Assembly (NCBI GenBank): GCA_034231615.1 | Contig: CM067302.1 | Coordinates: 7,193,501-7,257,500 of the forward strand | Direction of reading: 5' to 3' | Source: Meghimatium bilineatum | Lineage: Eukaryota > Mollusca > Gastropoda > Stylommatophora > Philomycidae | DNA length: 64,000 nt | Part shown: positions 52,901 to 64,000 of the stretch, in pieces | How positions within the stretch are numbered: position 1 is the first letter of the stretch | How the letters are laid out: every line of letters starts with the position of its first letter | Translations under genes and position numbers: made by a program | The notes under the pieces: generated by a model | What the model was told of the DNA's origin: nothing | The model's database searches: none | The model's input: only the letters and a program-made list of their open reading frames with translations

Positions 52901-55900
52901 ACGCTAGAATACACTAAATTCGTGTGTCCACTGCAATTTCTGGTGTAGTAAGCTGCAGTACACCCAATTTGTGATTAATATGCCATAGAACACTAAGTTT
53001 TGACGTACTAAACAGCAAGAGACCTAATTTGTGTATAATTCGCCAGTGTTCTGAGTTATTAAGATGCAAAACAACGAAGGCATGTGTAACAGGCCAGAAT
53101 ACACTCAATTCAAGTGTAGTAAGCTGCAGTACACCGAATTTGTGAGTAATATGCCACAAAACACTGAGTTCTAACGTAGTACGCTAGAAAACACCAAATT
53201 CGTGTGTCCAGACTGCAATTTCTGGTGTAGTAAGCTGCAGTACACCCAATTTGTGAGTAATATGCCACAAAACACTGAGTTTTGACGTACTAAACAGCAA
53301 GAGACCTAATTTGTGTCTAATACGACAGTATTCTGACGTATTATGCTGCATTACAACGAAATGATGTATAATAGGCCAGAATAGACACAATTGAAGTGTA
53401 GTAAGCTTCAGAACAATGAATTTGTGAGTAATATGCCAGAATACACCGAGTTCTAACGTAGTACGCTAGAATACACTAAATTCGTGTGTCCACACTGCAA
53501 TTTCTGGTGTAGTAAGCTGCAGTACACCCAATTTGTGATTAATATGCCATAGAACACTAAGTTTTGACGTACTAAACAGCAAGAGACCTAATTTGTGTAT
53601 AATTCGCCAGTGTTCTGAGTTATTAAGCTGCAAAACAACGAAGTCATGTGTAACAGGCCAGAATACACTCAATTCAAGTGTAGTAAGCTGCAGTACACCG
53701 AATTTGTGAGTAATATGCCACAAAACACTGAGTTCTAACGTAGTACGCTAGAAAACACCAAATTCGTGTGTCCAGACTGCAATTTCTGGTGTAGTAAGCT
53801 GCAGTACACCCAATTTGTGAGTAATATGCCACAAAACACTGAGTTTTGACGTACTAAACAGCAAGAGACCTAATTTGTGTCTAATACGACAGTATTCTGA
53901 CGTATTATGCTGCATTACAACGAAATGATGTATAATAGGCCAGAATAGACTCAATTGAAGTGTAGTAAGCTTCAGAACAATGAATTTGTGAGTAATATGC
54001 CAGAATACACCGAGTTCTAACGTAGTACGCTAGAATACACTAAATTCGTGTGTCCAGACTGCAATTTCTGGTGTAGTAAGCTGTAGTACACCCAATTTGT
54101 GAGTAATATGCCATAGAACACTGAGTTTTGACGTACTAAACAGCAAGAGACCTAATTTGTGTCTAATACGACAGTATTCTGACGTTTTATGCTGCATTAC
54201 AACGAAATGATGTATAATAGGCCAGAATACACTCAATTCAAGTGTAGTAAGCTGCAGTACACCCAATTTGTGAGTAATATGCCAGAATACACCGAGTTCT
54301 AACGTAGTACGCTAGAATACACTAAATTCGTGTGTCCAGACTGCAATTTCTGGTGTAGTAAGCTGCAGTACACCCAATTTGTGATTAATATGCCATAGAA
54401 CACTGAGTTTTGACGTACTAAACAGCAAGAGACCTAATTTGTGTCTAATACGACAGTATTCTGACGTATTATGCTGCATTACAACGAAATGATGTATAAT
54501 AGGCCAGAATAGACTCAATTGAAGTGTAGTAAGCTTCAGAACAATGAATTTGTGAGTAATATGCCAGAATATACCGAGTTCTAACGTAGTACGCTAGAAT
54601 ACATAAATTCGTGTGTCCACACTGCAATTTCTGGTGTAGTAAGCTGCAGTACACCCAATTTGTGATTAATATGCCATAGAACACTAAGTTTTGACGTACT
54701 AAACAGCAAGAGACCTAATTTGTGTATAATTCGCCAGTGTTCTGAGTTATTAAGCTGCAAAACAACGAAGTCATGTGTAACAGGCCAGAATACACTCAAT
54801 TCAAGTGTAGTAAGCTGCAGTACACCGAATTTGTGAGTAATATGCCACAAAACACTGAGTTCTAACGTAGTACGCTAGAAAACACCAAATTCGTGTGTCC
54901 AGACTGCAATTTCTGGTGTAGTAAGCTGCAGTACACCCAATTTGTGAGTAATATGCCACAAAACACTGAGTTTTGACGTACTAAACAGCAAGAGACCTAA
55001 TTTGTGTCTAATACGACAGTATTCTGACGTATTATGCTGCATTACAACGAAATGATGTATAATAGGCCAGAATAGACTCAATTGAATTGTAGTAAGCTTC
55101 AGAACAATGAATTTGTGAGTAATATGCCAGAATACACCGAGTTCTAACGTAGTACGCTAGAATACACTAAATTCGTGTGTCCAGACTACAATTTCTGGTG
55201 TAGTAAGCTGCAGTACACCCAATTTGTGAGTAATATGCCATAGAACACTGAGTTTTGACGTACTAAACAGCAAGAGACCTAATTTGTGTCTAATACGACA
55301 GTATTCTGACGTATTATGCTGCATTACAACGAAATGATGTATAATAGGCCAGAATAGACTCACATCTAGTGTAGTTATCTTCAGAACAATGAATTTGTGA
55401 GTAATATGCCAGAATACACCGAGTTCTAACGTAGTACGCTAGAATACACTAAATTCGTGTGTCCAGACTGCAATTTCTGGTGTAGTAAGCTGCAGTACAC
55501 CCAATTTGTGATTAATATGCCATAGAACACTGAGTTTTGACGTACTAAACAGCAAGAGACCTAATTTGTGTCTAATACGACAGTATTCTGACGTATTATG
55601 CTGCATTACAACGAAATGATGTATAATAGGCCAGAATAGACACAATTGAAGTGTAGTAAGCTTCAGAACAATGAATTTGTGAGTAATATGCCAGAATACA
55701 CCGAGTTCTAACGTAGTACGCTAGAATACACTAAATTCGTGTGTCCACACTGCAATTTCTGGTGTAGTAAGCTGCAGTACACCCAATTTGTGATTAATAT
55801 GCCATAGAACACTAAGTTTTGACGTACTAAACAGCAAGAGACCTAATTTGTGTATAATTCGCCAGTGTTCTGAGTTATTAAGCTGCAAAACAACGAAGTC

Positions 55901-56846
55901 ATGTGTAACAGGCCAGAATACACTCAATTCAAGTGTAGTAAGCTGCAGTACACCGAATTTGTGAGTAATATGCCACAAAACACTGAGTTCTAACGTAGTA
56001 CGCTAGAATACACTAAATTCGTGTGTCCAGACTGCAATTTCTGGTGTAGTAAGCTGCAGTACACCCAATTTGTGAGTAATATGCCATAGAACACTGAGTT
56101 TTGACGTACTAAACAGCAAGAGACCTAATTTGTGTCTAATACGACAGTATTCTGACGTATTATGCTGCATTACAACGAAATGATGTATAATAGGCCAGAA
56201 TAGACTCAATTGAAGTGTAGTAAGCTTCAGAACAATGAATTTGTGAGTAATATGCCAGAATACACCGAGTTCTAACGTAGTACGCTAGAATACACTAAAT
56301 TCGTGTGTCCACTGCAATTTCTGGTGTAGTAAGCTGCAGTACACCCAATTTGTGATTAATATGCCATAGAACACTAAGTTTTGACGTACTAAACAGCAAG
56401 AGACCTAATTTGTGTATAATTCGCCAGTGTTCTGAGTTATTAAGATGCAAAACAACGAAGTCATGTGTAACAGGCCAGAATACACTCAATTCAAGTGTAG
56501 TAAGCTGCAGTACACCCAATTTGTGAGTAATATGCCACAAAACACTGAGTTCTAACGTAGTACGCTAGAAAACACCAAATTCGTGTGTCCAGACTGCAAT
56601 TTCTGGTGTAGTAAGCTGCAGTACACCCAATTTGTGATTAATATGCCATAGAACACTGAGTTTTGACGTACTAAACAGCAAGAGACCTAATTTGTGTCTA
56701 ATACGACAGTATTCTGACGTGTTATGCTGCATTACAACGAAATGATGTATAATAGGCCAGAATAGACACAATTGAAGTGTAGTAAGCTTCAGAACAATGA
56801 ATTTGTGAGTAATATGCCAGAATACACCGAGTTCTAACGTAGTACG
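49973..56846 (+). repeat. Irregular region between HOR blocks
   Basis: Mostly alternating B and K monomers (49973, 50255, 50537, 50819). They are followed by a 111-bp remnant (51101), a B, a K with 'ccagaaaac' and 'tttgggag' (51494), a cassette-start C (51776), a P with 'ggtctag' (52058), and mixed A/B/C/D monomers. The pair A (52622) plus 280-bp B ('gtgtccactgc', 'aagatgc', 52904) recurs at 56003/56285, an offset of 3,381 bp. No long exact period was found. Confidence 0.82.
51101..51211 (+). repeat. 111-bp monomer remnant lacking u2-u7
   Basis: Between 'ctag' at 51101 and 51212 only 111 bp are present. u1 runs normally to 'aatttgtgagtaatatg' and continues directly as u8 ('tcagaatacaccgag'). 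The 171 bp from the start of u2 to the start of u8 are missing. The two ends of the missing block share 'aatttgtgagtaatatgcca', so a homologous exchange between u1/u2 and u7/u8 explains it. Confidence 0.92.
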
Positions 56847-59096
56847 CTAGAATACACTAAATTCGTGTGTCCACACTGCAATTTCTGGTGTAGTAAGCTG
56901 CAGTACACCCAATTTGTGATTAATATGCCATAGAACACTAAGTTTTGACGTACTAAACAGCAAGAGACCTAATTTGTGTATAATTCGCCAGTGTTCTGAG
57001 TTATTAAGCTGCAAAACAACGAAGTCATGTGTAACAGGCCAGAATACACTCAATTCAAGTGTAGTAAGCTGCAGTACACCGAATTTGTGAGTAATATGCC
57101 ACAAAACACTGAGTTCTAACGTAGTACGCTAGAAAACACCAAATTCGTGCGTCCAGACTGCAATTTCTGGTGTAGTAAGCTGCAGTACACCCAATTTGTG
57201 ATTAATATGCCATAGAACACTAAGTTTTGACGTACTAAACAGCAAGAGACCTAATTTGTGTATAATTCGCCAGTGTTCTGAGTTATTAAGCTGCAAAACA
57301 ACGAAGTCATGTGTAAGGCCAGAATACACTCAATTCAAGTGTAGTAAGCTGCAGTACACCGAATTTGTGAGTAATATGCCACAAAACACTGAGTTCTAAC
57401 GTAGTACGCTAGAAAACACCAAATTCGTGTGTCCAGACTGCAATTTCTGGTGTAGTAAGCTGCAGTACACCCAATTTGTGAGTAATATGCCACAAAACAC
57501 TGAGTTTTGACGTACTAAACAGCAAGAGACCTAATTTGTGTCTAATACGACAGTATTCTGACGTATTATGCTGCATTACAACGAAATGATGTATAATAGG
57601 CCAGAATAGACACAATTGAAGTGTAGTAAGCTTCAGAACAATGAATTTGTGAGTAATATGCCAGAATACACCGAGTTCTAACGTAGTACGCTAGAATACA
57701 CTAAATTCGTGTGTCCACACTGCAATTTCTGGTGTAGTAAGCTGCAGTACACCCAATTTGTGATTAATATGCCATAGAACACTAAGTTTTGACGTACTAA
57801 ACAGCAAGAGACCTAATTTGTGTATAATTCGCCAGTGTTCTGAGTTATTAAGCTGCAAAACAACGAAGTCATGTGTAACAGGCCAGAATACACTCAATTC
57901 AAGTGTAGTAAGCTGCAGTACACCGAATTTGTGAGTAATATGCCACAAAACACTGAGTTCTAACGTAGTACGCTAGAAAACACCAAATTCGTGCGTCCAG
58001 ACTGCAATTTCTGGTGTAGTAAGCTGCAGTACACCCAATTTGTGATTAATATGCCATAGAACACTAAGTTTTGACGTACTAAACAGCAAGAGACCTAATT
58101 TGTGTATAATTCGCCAGTGTTCTGAGTTATTAAGCTGCAAAACAACGAAGTCATGTGTAAGGCCAGAATACACTCAATTCAAGTGTAGTAAGCTGCAGTA
58201 CACCGAATTTGTGAGTAATATGCCACAAAACACTGAGTTCTAACGTAGTACGCTAGAAAACACCAAATTCGTGTGTCCAGACTGCAATTTCTGGTGTAGT
58301 AAGCTGCAGTACACCAAATTTGTGAGTAATATGCCACAAAACACTGAGTTTTGACGTACTAAACAGCAAGAGACCTAATTTGTGTCTAATACGACAGTAT
58401 TCTGACGTATTATGCTGCATTACAACGAAATGATGTATAATAGGCCAGAATAGACACAATTGAAGTGTAGTAAGCTTCAGAACAATGAATTTGTGAGTAA
58501 TATGCCAGAATACACCGAGTTCTAACGTAGTACGCTAGAATACACTAAATTCGTGTGTCCACACTGCAATTTCTGGTGTAGTAAGCTGCAGTACACCCAA
58601 TTTGTGATTAATATGCCATAGAACACTAAGTTTTGACGTACTAAACAGCAAGAGACCTAATTTGTGTATAATTCGCCAGTGTTCTGAGTTATTAAGCTGC
58701 AAAACAACGAAGTCATGTGTAACAGGCCAGAATACACTCAATTCAAGTGTAGTAAGCTGCAGTACACCGAATTTGTGAGTAATATGCCACAAAACACTGA
58801 GTTCTAACGTAGTACGCTAGAAAACACCAAATTCGTGCGTCCAGACTGCAATTTCTGGTGTAGTAAGCTGCAGTACACCCAATTTGTGATTAATATGCCA
58901 TAGAACACTAAGTTTTGACGTACTAAACAGCAAGAGACCTAATTTGTGTATAATTCGCCAGTGTTCTGAGTTATTAAGCTGCAAAACAACGAAGTCATGT
59001 GTAAGGCCAGAATACACTCAATTCAAGTGTAGTAAGCTGCAGTACACCGAATTTGTGAGTAATATGCCACAAAACACTGAGTTCTAACGTAGTACG
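56847..59096 (+). repeat. 844-bp trimer HOR, 2.7 copies
   Basis: Starts at 56847, 57691 and 58535, exactly 844 bp apart. Order: B, 280-bp B with K start, 'gtgcgtcc' and 'gtgtaaggcc', then K ending 'gacacaattgaag'. The third copy stops after two monomers and is followed by a C monomer at 59097. The 844-bp period is three monomers less the shared 2-bp deletion. Confidence 0.93.
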
Positions 59097-62000
59097 CTAG
59101 AAAACACCAAATTCGTGTGTCCAGACTGCAATTTCTGGTGTAGTAAGCTGCAGTACACCCAATTTGTGAGTAATATGCCATAGAACACTGAGTTTTGACG
59201 TACTAAACAGCAAGAGACCTAATTTGTGTCTAATACGACAGTATTCTGACGTTTTATGCTGCATTACAACGAAATGATGTATAATAGGCCAGAATACACT
59301 CAATTCAAGTGTAGTAAGCTGCAGTACACCCAATTTGTGAGTAATAAGCCAGAATACACCGAGTTCTAACGTAGTACGCTAGAATACACTAAATTCGTGT
59401 GTCCAGACTGCAATTTCTGGTGTAGTAAGCTGCAGTACACCCAATTTGTGATTAATATGCCATAGAACACTGAGTTTTGACGTACTAAACAGCAAGAGAC
59501 CTAATTTGTGTCTAATACGACAGTATTCTGACGTATTATGCTGCATTACAACGAAATGATGTATAATAGGCCAGAATAGACTCAATTGAAGTGTAGTAAG
59601 CTTCAGAACAATGAATTTGTGAGTAATATGCCAGAATACACCGAGTTCTAACGTAGTACGCTAGAAAACACCAAATTCGTGTGTCCAGACTGCAATTTCT
59701 GGTGTAGTAAGCTGCAGTACACCCAATTTGTGAGTAATATGCCACAAAACACTGAGTTTTGACGTACTAAACAGCAAGAGACCTAATTTGTGTCTAATAC
59801 GACAGTATTCTGACGTATTATGCTGCATTACAACGAAATGATGTATAATAGGCCAGAATAGACTCAATTGAAGTGTAGTAAGCTTCAGAACAATGAATTT
59901 GTGAGTAATATGCCAGAATACACCGAGTTCTAACGTAGTACGCTAGAATACACTAAATTCGTGTGTCCAGACTGCAATTTCTGGTGTAGTAAGCTGCAGT
60001 ACACCCAATTTGTGAGTAATATGCCATAGAACACTGAGTTTTGACGTACTAAACAGCAAGAGACCTAATTTGTGTCTAATACGACAGTATTCTGACGTTT
60101 TATGCTGCATTACAACGAAATGATGTATAATAGGCCAGAATACACTCAATTCAAGTGTAGTAAGCTGCAGTACACCCAATTTGTGAGTAATAAGCCAGAA
60201 TACACCGAGTTCTAACGTAGTACGCTAGAATACACTAAATTCGTGTGTCCAGACTGCAATTTCTGGTGTAGTAAGCTGCAGTACACCCAATTTGTGATTA
60301 ATATGCCATAGAACACTGAGTTTTGACGTACTAAACAGCAAGAGACCTAATTTGTGTCTAATACGACAGTATTCTGACGTATTATGCTGCATTACAACGA
60401 AATGATGTATAATAGGCCAGAATAGACTCAATTGAAGTGTAGTAAGCTTCAGAACAATGAATTTGTGAGTAATATGCCAGAATACACCGAGTTCTAACGT
60501 AGTACGCTAGAATACACTAAATTCGTGTGTCCACACTGCAATTTCTGGTGTAGTAAGCTGCAGTACACCCAATTTGTGATTAATATGCCATAGAACACTA
60601 AGTTTTGACGTACTAAACAGCAAGAGACCTAATTTGTGTATAATTCGCCAGTGTTCTGAGTTATTAAGCTGCAAAACAACGAAGTCATGTGTAACAGGCC
60701 AGAATACACTCAATTCAAGTGTAGTAAGCTGCAGTACACCGAATTTGTGAGTAATATGCCACAAAACACTGAGTTCTAACGTAGTACGCTAGAAAACACC
60801 AAATTCGTGTGTCCAGACTGCAATTTCTGGTGTAGTAAGCTGCAGTACACCCAATTTGTGAGTAATATGCCACAAAACACTGAGTTTTGACGTACTAAAC
60901 AGCAAGAGACCTAATTTGTGTCTAATACGACAGTATTCTGACGTATTATGCTGCATTACAACGAAATGATGTATAATAGGCCAGAATAGACTCAATTGAA
61001 GTGTAGTAAGCTTCAGAACAATGAATTTGTGAGTAATATGCCAGAATACACCGAGTTCTAACGTAGTACGCTAGAATACACTAAATTCGTGTGTCCAGAC
61101 TGCAATTTCTGGTGTAGTAAGCTGCAGTACACCCAATTTGTGAGTAATATGCCATAGAACACTGAGTTTTGACGTACTAAACAGCAAGAGACCTAATTTG
61201 TGTCTAATACGACAGTATTCTGACGTTTTATGCTGCATTACAACGAAATGATGTATAATAGGCCAGAATACACTCAATTCAAGTGTAGTAAGCTGCAGTA
61301 CACCCAATTTGTGAGTAATAAGCCAGAATACACCGAGTTCTAACGTAGTACGCTAGAATACACTAAATTCGTGTGTCCAGACTGCAATTTCTGGTGTAGT
61401 AAGCTGCAGTACACCCAATTTGTGATTAATATGCCATAGAACACTGAGTTTTGACGTACTAAACAGCAAGAGACCTAATTTGTGTCTAATACGACAGTAT
61501 TCTGACGTATTATGCTGCATTACAACGAAATGATGTATAATAGGCCAGAATAGACTCAATTGAAGTGTAGTAAGCTTCAGAACAATGAATTTGTGAGTAA
61601 TATGCCAGAATACACCGAGTTCTAACGTAGTACGCTAGAATACACTAAATTCGTGTGTCCACACTGCAATTTCTGGTGTAGTAAGCTGCAGTACACCCAA
61701 TTTGTGATTAATATGCCATAGAACACTAAGTTTTGACGTACTAAACAGCAAGAGACCTAATTTGTGTATAATTCGCCAGTGTTCTGAGTTATTAAGCTGC
61801 AAAACAACGAAGTCATGTGTAACAGGCCAGAATACACTCAATTCAAGTGTAGTAAGCTGCAGTACACCGAATTTGTGAGTAATATGCCACAAAACACTGA
61901 GTTCTAACGTAGTACGCTAGAAAACACCAAATTCGTGTGTCCAGACTGCAATTTCTGGTGTAGTAAGCTGCAGTACACCCAATTTGTGAGTAATATGCCA

Positions 62001-62762
62001 CAAAACACTGAGTTTTGACGTACTAAACAGCAAGAGACCTAATTTGTGTCTAATACGACAGTATTCTGACGTATTATGCTGCATTACAACGAAATGATGT
62101 ATAATAGGCCAGAATAGACTCAATTGAAGTGTAGTAAGCTTCAGAACAATGAATTTGTGAGTAATATGCCAGAATACACCGAGTTCTAACGTAGTACGCT
62201 AGAATACACTAAATTCGTGTGTCCAGACTGCAATTTCTGGTGTAGTAAGCTGCAGTACACCCAATTTGTGAGTAATATGCCATAGAACACTGAGTTTTGA
62301 CGTACTAAACAGCAAGAGACCTAATTTGTGTCTAATACGACAGTATTCTGACGTTTTATGCTGCATTACAACGAAATGATGTATAATAGGCCAGAATACA
62401 CTCAATTCAAGTGTAGTAAGCTGCAGTACACCCAATTTGTGAGTAATAAGCCAGAATACACCGAGTTCTAACGTAGTACGCTAGAATACACTAAATTCGT
62501 GTGTCCAGACTGCAATTTCTGGTGTAGTAAGCTGCAGTACACCCAATTTGTGATTAATATGCCATAGAACACTGAGTTTTGACGTACTAAACAGCAAGAG
62601 ACCTAATTTGTGTCTAATACGACAGTATTCTGACGTATTATGCTGCATTACAACGAAATGATGTATAATAGGCCAGAATAGACTCAATTGAAGTGTAGTA
62701 AGCTTCAGAACAATGAATTTGTGAGTAATATGCCAGAATATACCGAGTTCTAACGTAGTACG
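59097..62762 (+). repeat. 1,128-bp tetramer HOR, about 2.6 copies plus lead-in
   Basis: From 59661 the order K, C ('aataagccag'), T, B repeats at 60789 and 61917, exactly 1,128 bp apart. The 'aataagccag' marker sits near 59343, 60190, 61318 and 62446. A lead-in C and T (59097, 59379) carry the same markers without the B. The last copy changes at 62736, where the 'gaatataccg ... acataaattc' marker begins. Confidence 0.92.
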
Positions 62763-64000
62763 CTAGAATACATAAATTCGTGTGTCCAGACTGCAATTTC
62801 TGGTGTAGTAAGCTGCAGTACACCCAATTTGTGATTAATATGCCATAGAACACTAAGTTTTGACGTACTAAACAGCAAGAGACCTAATTTGTGTATAATT
62901 CGCCAGTGTTCTGAGTTATTAAGCTGCAAAACAACGAAGTCATGTGTAACAGGCCAGAATACACTCAATTCAAGTGTAGTAAGCTGCAGTACACCGAATT
63001 TGTGAGTAATATGCCACAAAACACTGAGTTCTAACGTAGTACGCTAGAAAACACCAAATTCGTGCGTCCAGACTGCAATTTCTGGTGTAGTAAGCTGCAG
63101 TACACCCAATTTGTGATTAATATGCCATAGAACACTGAGTTTTGACGTACTAAACAGCAAGAGACCTAATTTGTGTCTAATACGACAGTATTCTGACGTA
63201 TTATGCTGCATTACAACGAAATGATGTATAATAGGCCAGAATAGACTCAATTGAAGTGTAGTAAGCTTCAGAACAATGAATTTGTGAGTAATATGCCAGA
63301 ATACACCGAGTTCTAACGTAGTACGCTAGAATACACTAAATTCGTGTGTCCACACTGCAATTTCTGGTGTAGTAAGCTGCAGTACACCCAATTTGTGATT
63401 AATATGCCATAGAACACTAAGTTTTGACGTACTAAACAGCAAGAGACCTAATTTGTGTCTAATACGACAGTATTCTGACGTATTATGCTGCATTACAACG
63501 AAATGATGTATAATAGGCCAGAATAGACTCACATCTAGTGTAGTTATCTTCAGAACAATGAATTTGTGAGTAATATGCCAGAATACACCGAGTTCTAACG
63601 TAGTACGCTAGAATACACTAAATTCGTGTGTCCAGACTGCAATTTCTGGTGTAGTAAGCTGCAGTACACCCAATTTGTGATTAATATGCCATAGAACACT
63701 GAGTTTTGACGTACTAAACAGCAAGAGACCTAATTTGTGTCTAATACGACAGTATTCTGACGTATTATGCTGCATTACAACGAAATGATGTATAATAGGC
63801 CAGAATAGACTCAATTGAAGTGTAGTAAGCTTCAGAACAATGAATTTGTGAGTAATATGCCAGAATACACCGAGTTCTAACGTAGTACGCTAGAATACAC
63901 TAAATTCGTGTGTCCAGACTGCAATTTCTGGTGTAGTAAGCTGCAGTACACCCAATTTGTGAGTAATATGCCATAGAACACTGAGTTTTGACGTACTAAA
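62763..64000 (+). repeat. Terminal irregular monomers and window edge
   Basis: 281-bp B (62763, 'acataaattc'), K with 'gtgcgtcc' (63044), T ending with the D variant (63326), T (63608), then a partial monomer from 63890 that stops in u3 at the window end. The array clearly continues to the right. Confidence 0.88.

Larger units (their letters stand above)
605..64000 (+). repeat. Main 282-bp satellite array with higher-order repeats
   Basis: A single-orientation tandem array filling the rest of the window and continuing past the right edge. The u9 marker 'gtacgctaga' recurs every 282 bp. Exceptions are small: 12 monomers are 1 bp short, 8 are 2 bp short, 6 are 3 bp short and one is 3 bp long; there are also six 73-bp and one 111-bp remnants. 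These sum exactly to the distance from S=780 to S=63890 with 222 monomers. Each monomer is ten units of 30 or 21 bp. No interspersed element, gene or unique sequence interrupts it. Strand is given as the orientation in which the u1-u10 names are read. Confidence 0.97.

Noticed and set aside
937..63814. About 200 minus-strand open reading frames of 62-92 codons
   Set aside because: They are the same two or three frames of the 282-bp monomer repeated. They end at a TAG present in almost every monomer, are broken by 1- and 2-bp indels in at least 20 monomers, have no recognisable domain, and have no upstream region distinct from the repeat.
605..64000. CRISPR array (regular ~30-bp repeats)
   Set aside because: The ~30-bp units are contiguous and mutually related with no unique spacers, and there are no cas genes.
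605..64000. TATAAT/TATA-like promoter ('gatgtataatagg' in u5/u6)
   Set aside because: It occurs in every class A monomer as part of the repeat and has no associated gene. In an A/T-rich satellite it carries no weight.
605..64000. CENP-B box
   Set aside because: I looked for TTCG followed by CGGG at the required spacing. 'ttcgtgtgtccag' lacks the CGGG half, and I saw no match in any monomer class.
1..64000. Transposon, LTR or insertion sequence within the array
   Set aside because: All length anomalies (73, 111, 279-281, 285 bp) are explained by deletion or small indels of the monomer. No foreign sequence or target-site duplication is present.
1..64000. tRNA, rRNA or telomere repeats
   Set aside because: No cloverleaf-like conserved boxes, no rRNA-like sequence and no short telomeric hexamer or pentamer runs were seen in any monomer class or in the flank.

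Overview
The whole 64-kb window is tandem-repeated satellite DNA. I find no protein-coding gene, RNA gene, transposon, CRISPR array or origin. An unbroken satellite of this size with layered higher-order repeats is typical of eukaryotic heterochromatin (centromeric, pericentromeric, subtelomeric, sex- or B-chromosome). The sequence carries nothing that identifies the species or clade. A hand count of one canonical monomer gives about 38% G+C and 8 CpGs (observed/expected about 0.8), so CpG is not strongly depleted.

Hierarchy. Level 1 is a ~30-bp unit. Level 2 is a 282-bp monomer of ten units, u1 to u10, with lengths 30,30,30,21,30,30,30,30,30,21; the two 21-bp units (u4, u10) look like 30-bp units missing 9 bp. 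Level 3 is a set of monomer classes: A (canonical), B (u4 to u6 diverged), C (u5 starting 'ttttatgctg', u6/u7 like B), and D (A with 'cacatctagtg' at u6/u7). Start variants at u9 are T 'acactaaattc', N 'acaataaattc', K 'aaaacaccaaattc' and P 'acaccaaattc'. Level 4 is a patchwork of local higher-order repeats (HORs) with periods 844, 1,128, 1,408, 1,690-1,692, 2,043-2,047, 2,255, 2,329, 2,817, 2,819 and 7,326 bp. Monomers are indexed below by the position S of the 'ctag' in u9. From S=780 to S=63890 the length is exactly accounted for by 222 monomers (282 bp apart from small listed indels), six 73-bp remnants and one 111-bp remnant.

Layout. 1-604: diverged copies of the same ~30-bp unit family in the opposite orientation, mostly as a 170-bp repeat equal to the u2-u7 block. 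604/605: abrupt inversion junction. 605-1980: array edge, already fully homogenised. 1981-6766: 5- and 6-monomer HORs. 6767-10574: tandem 2.04-kb cassettes with a 73-bp remnant. 10575-16212: tandem 2,819-bp 10-mers. 16213-26866: variable cassettes sharing the same start. 26867-35320: 2,817-bp 10-mer HOR. 35321-49972: tandem duplication of 7,326 bp (26 monomers), each copy containing a doubled 2,255-bp 8-mer. 49973-56846: irregular mix holding the 111-bp remnant. 56847-59096: 844-bp trimer. 59097-62762: 1,128-bp tetramer. 62763-64000: irregular, array continues past the window.

The main points of interest are the inversion junction, the 282 = 171 + 111 composition seen three independent ways, and a well-marked record of nested duplications. 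Open reading frames of 62-92 codons recur on the minus strand only because every unit length is a multiple of three. They are judged non-coding. Satellite counts and HOR copy numbers depend on the assembly being correct.
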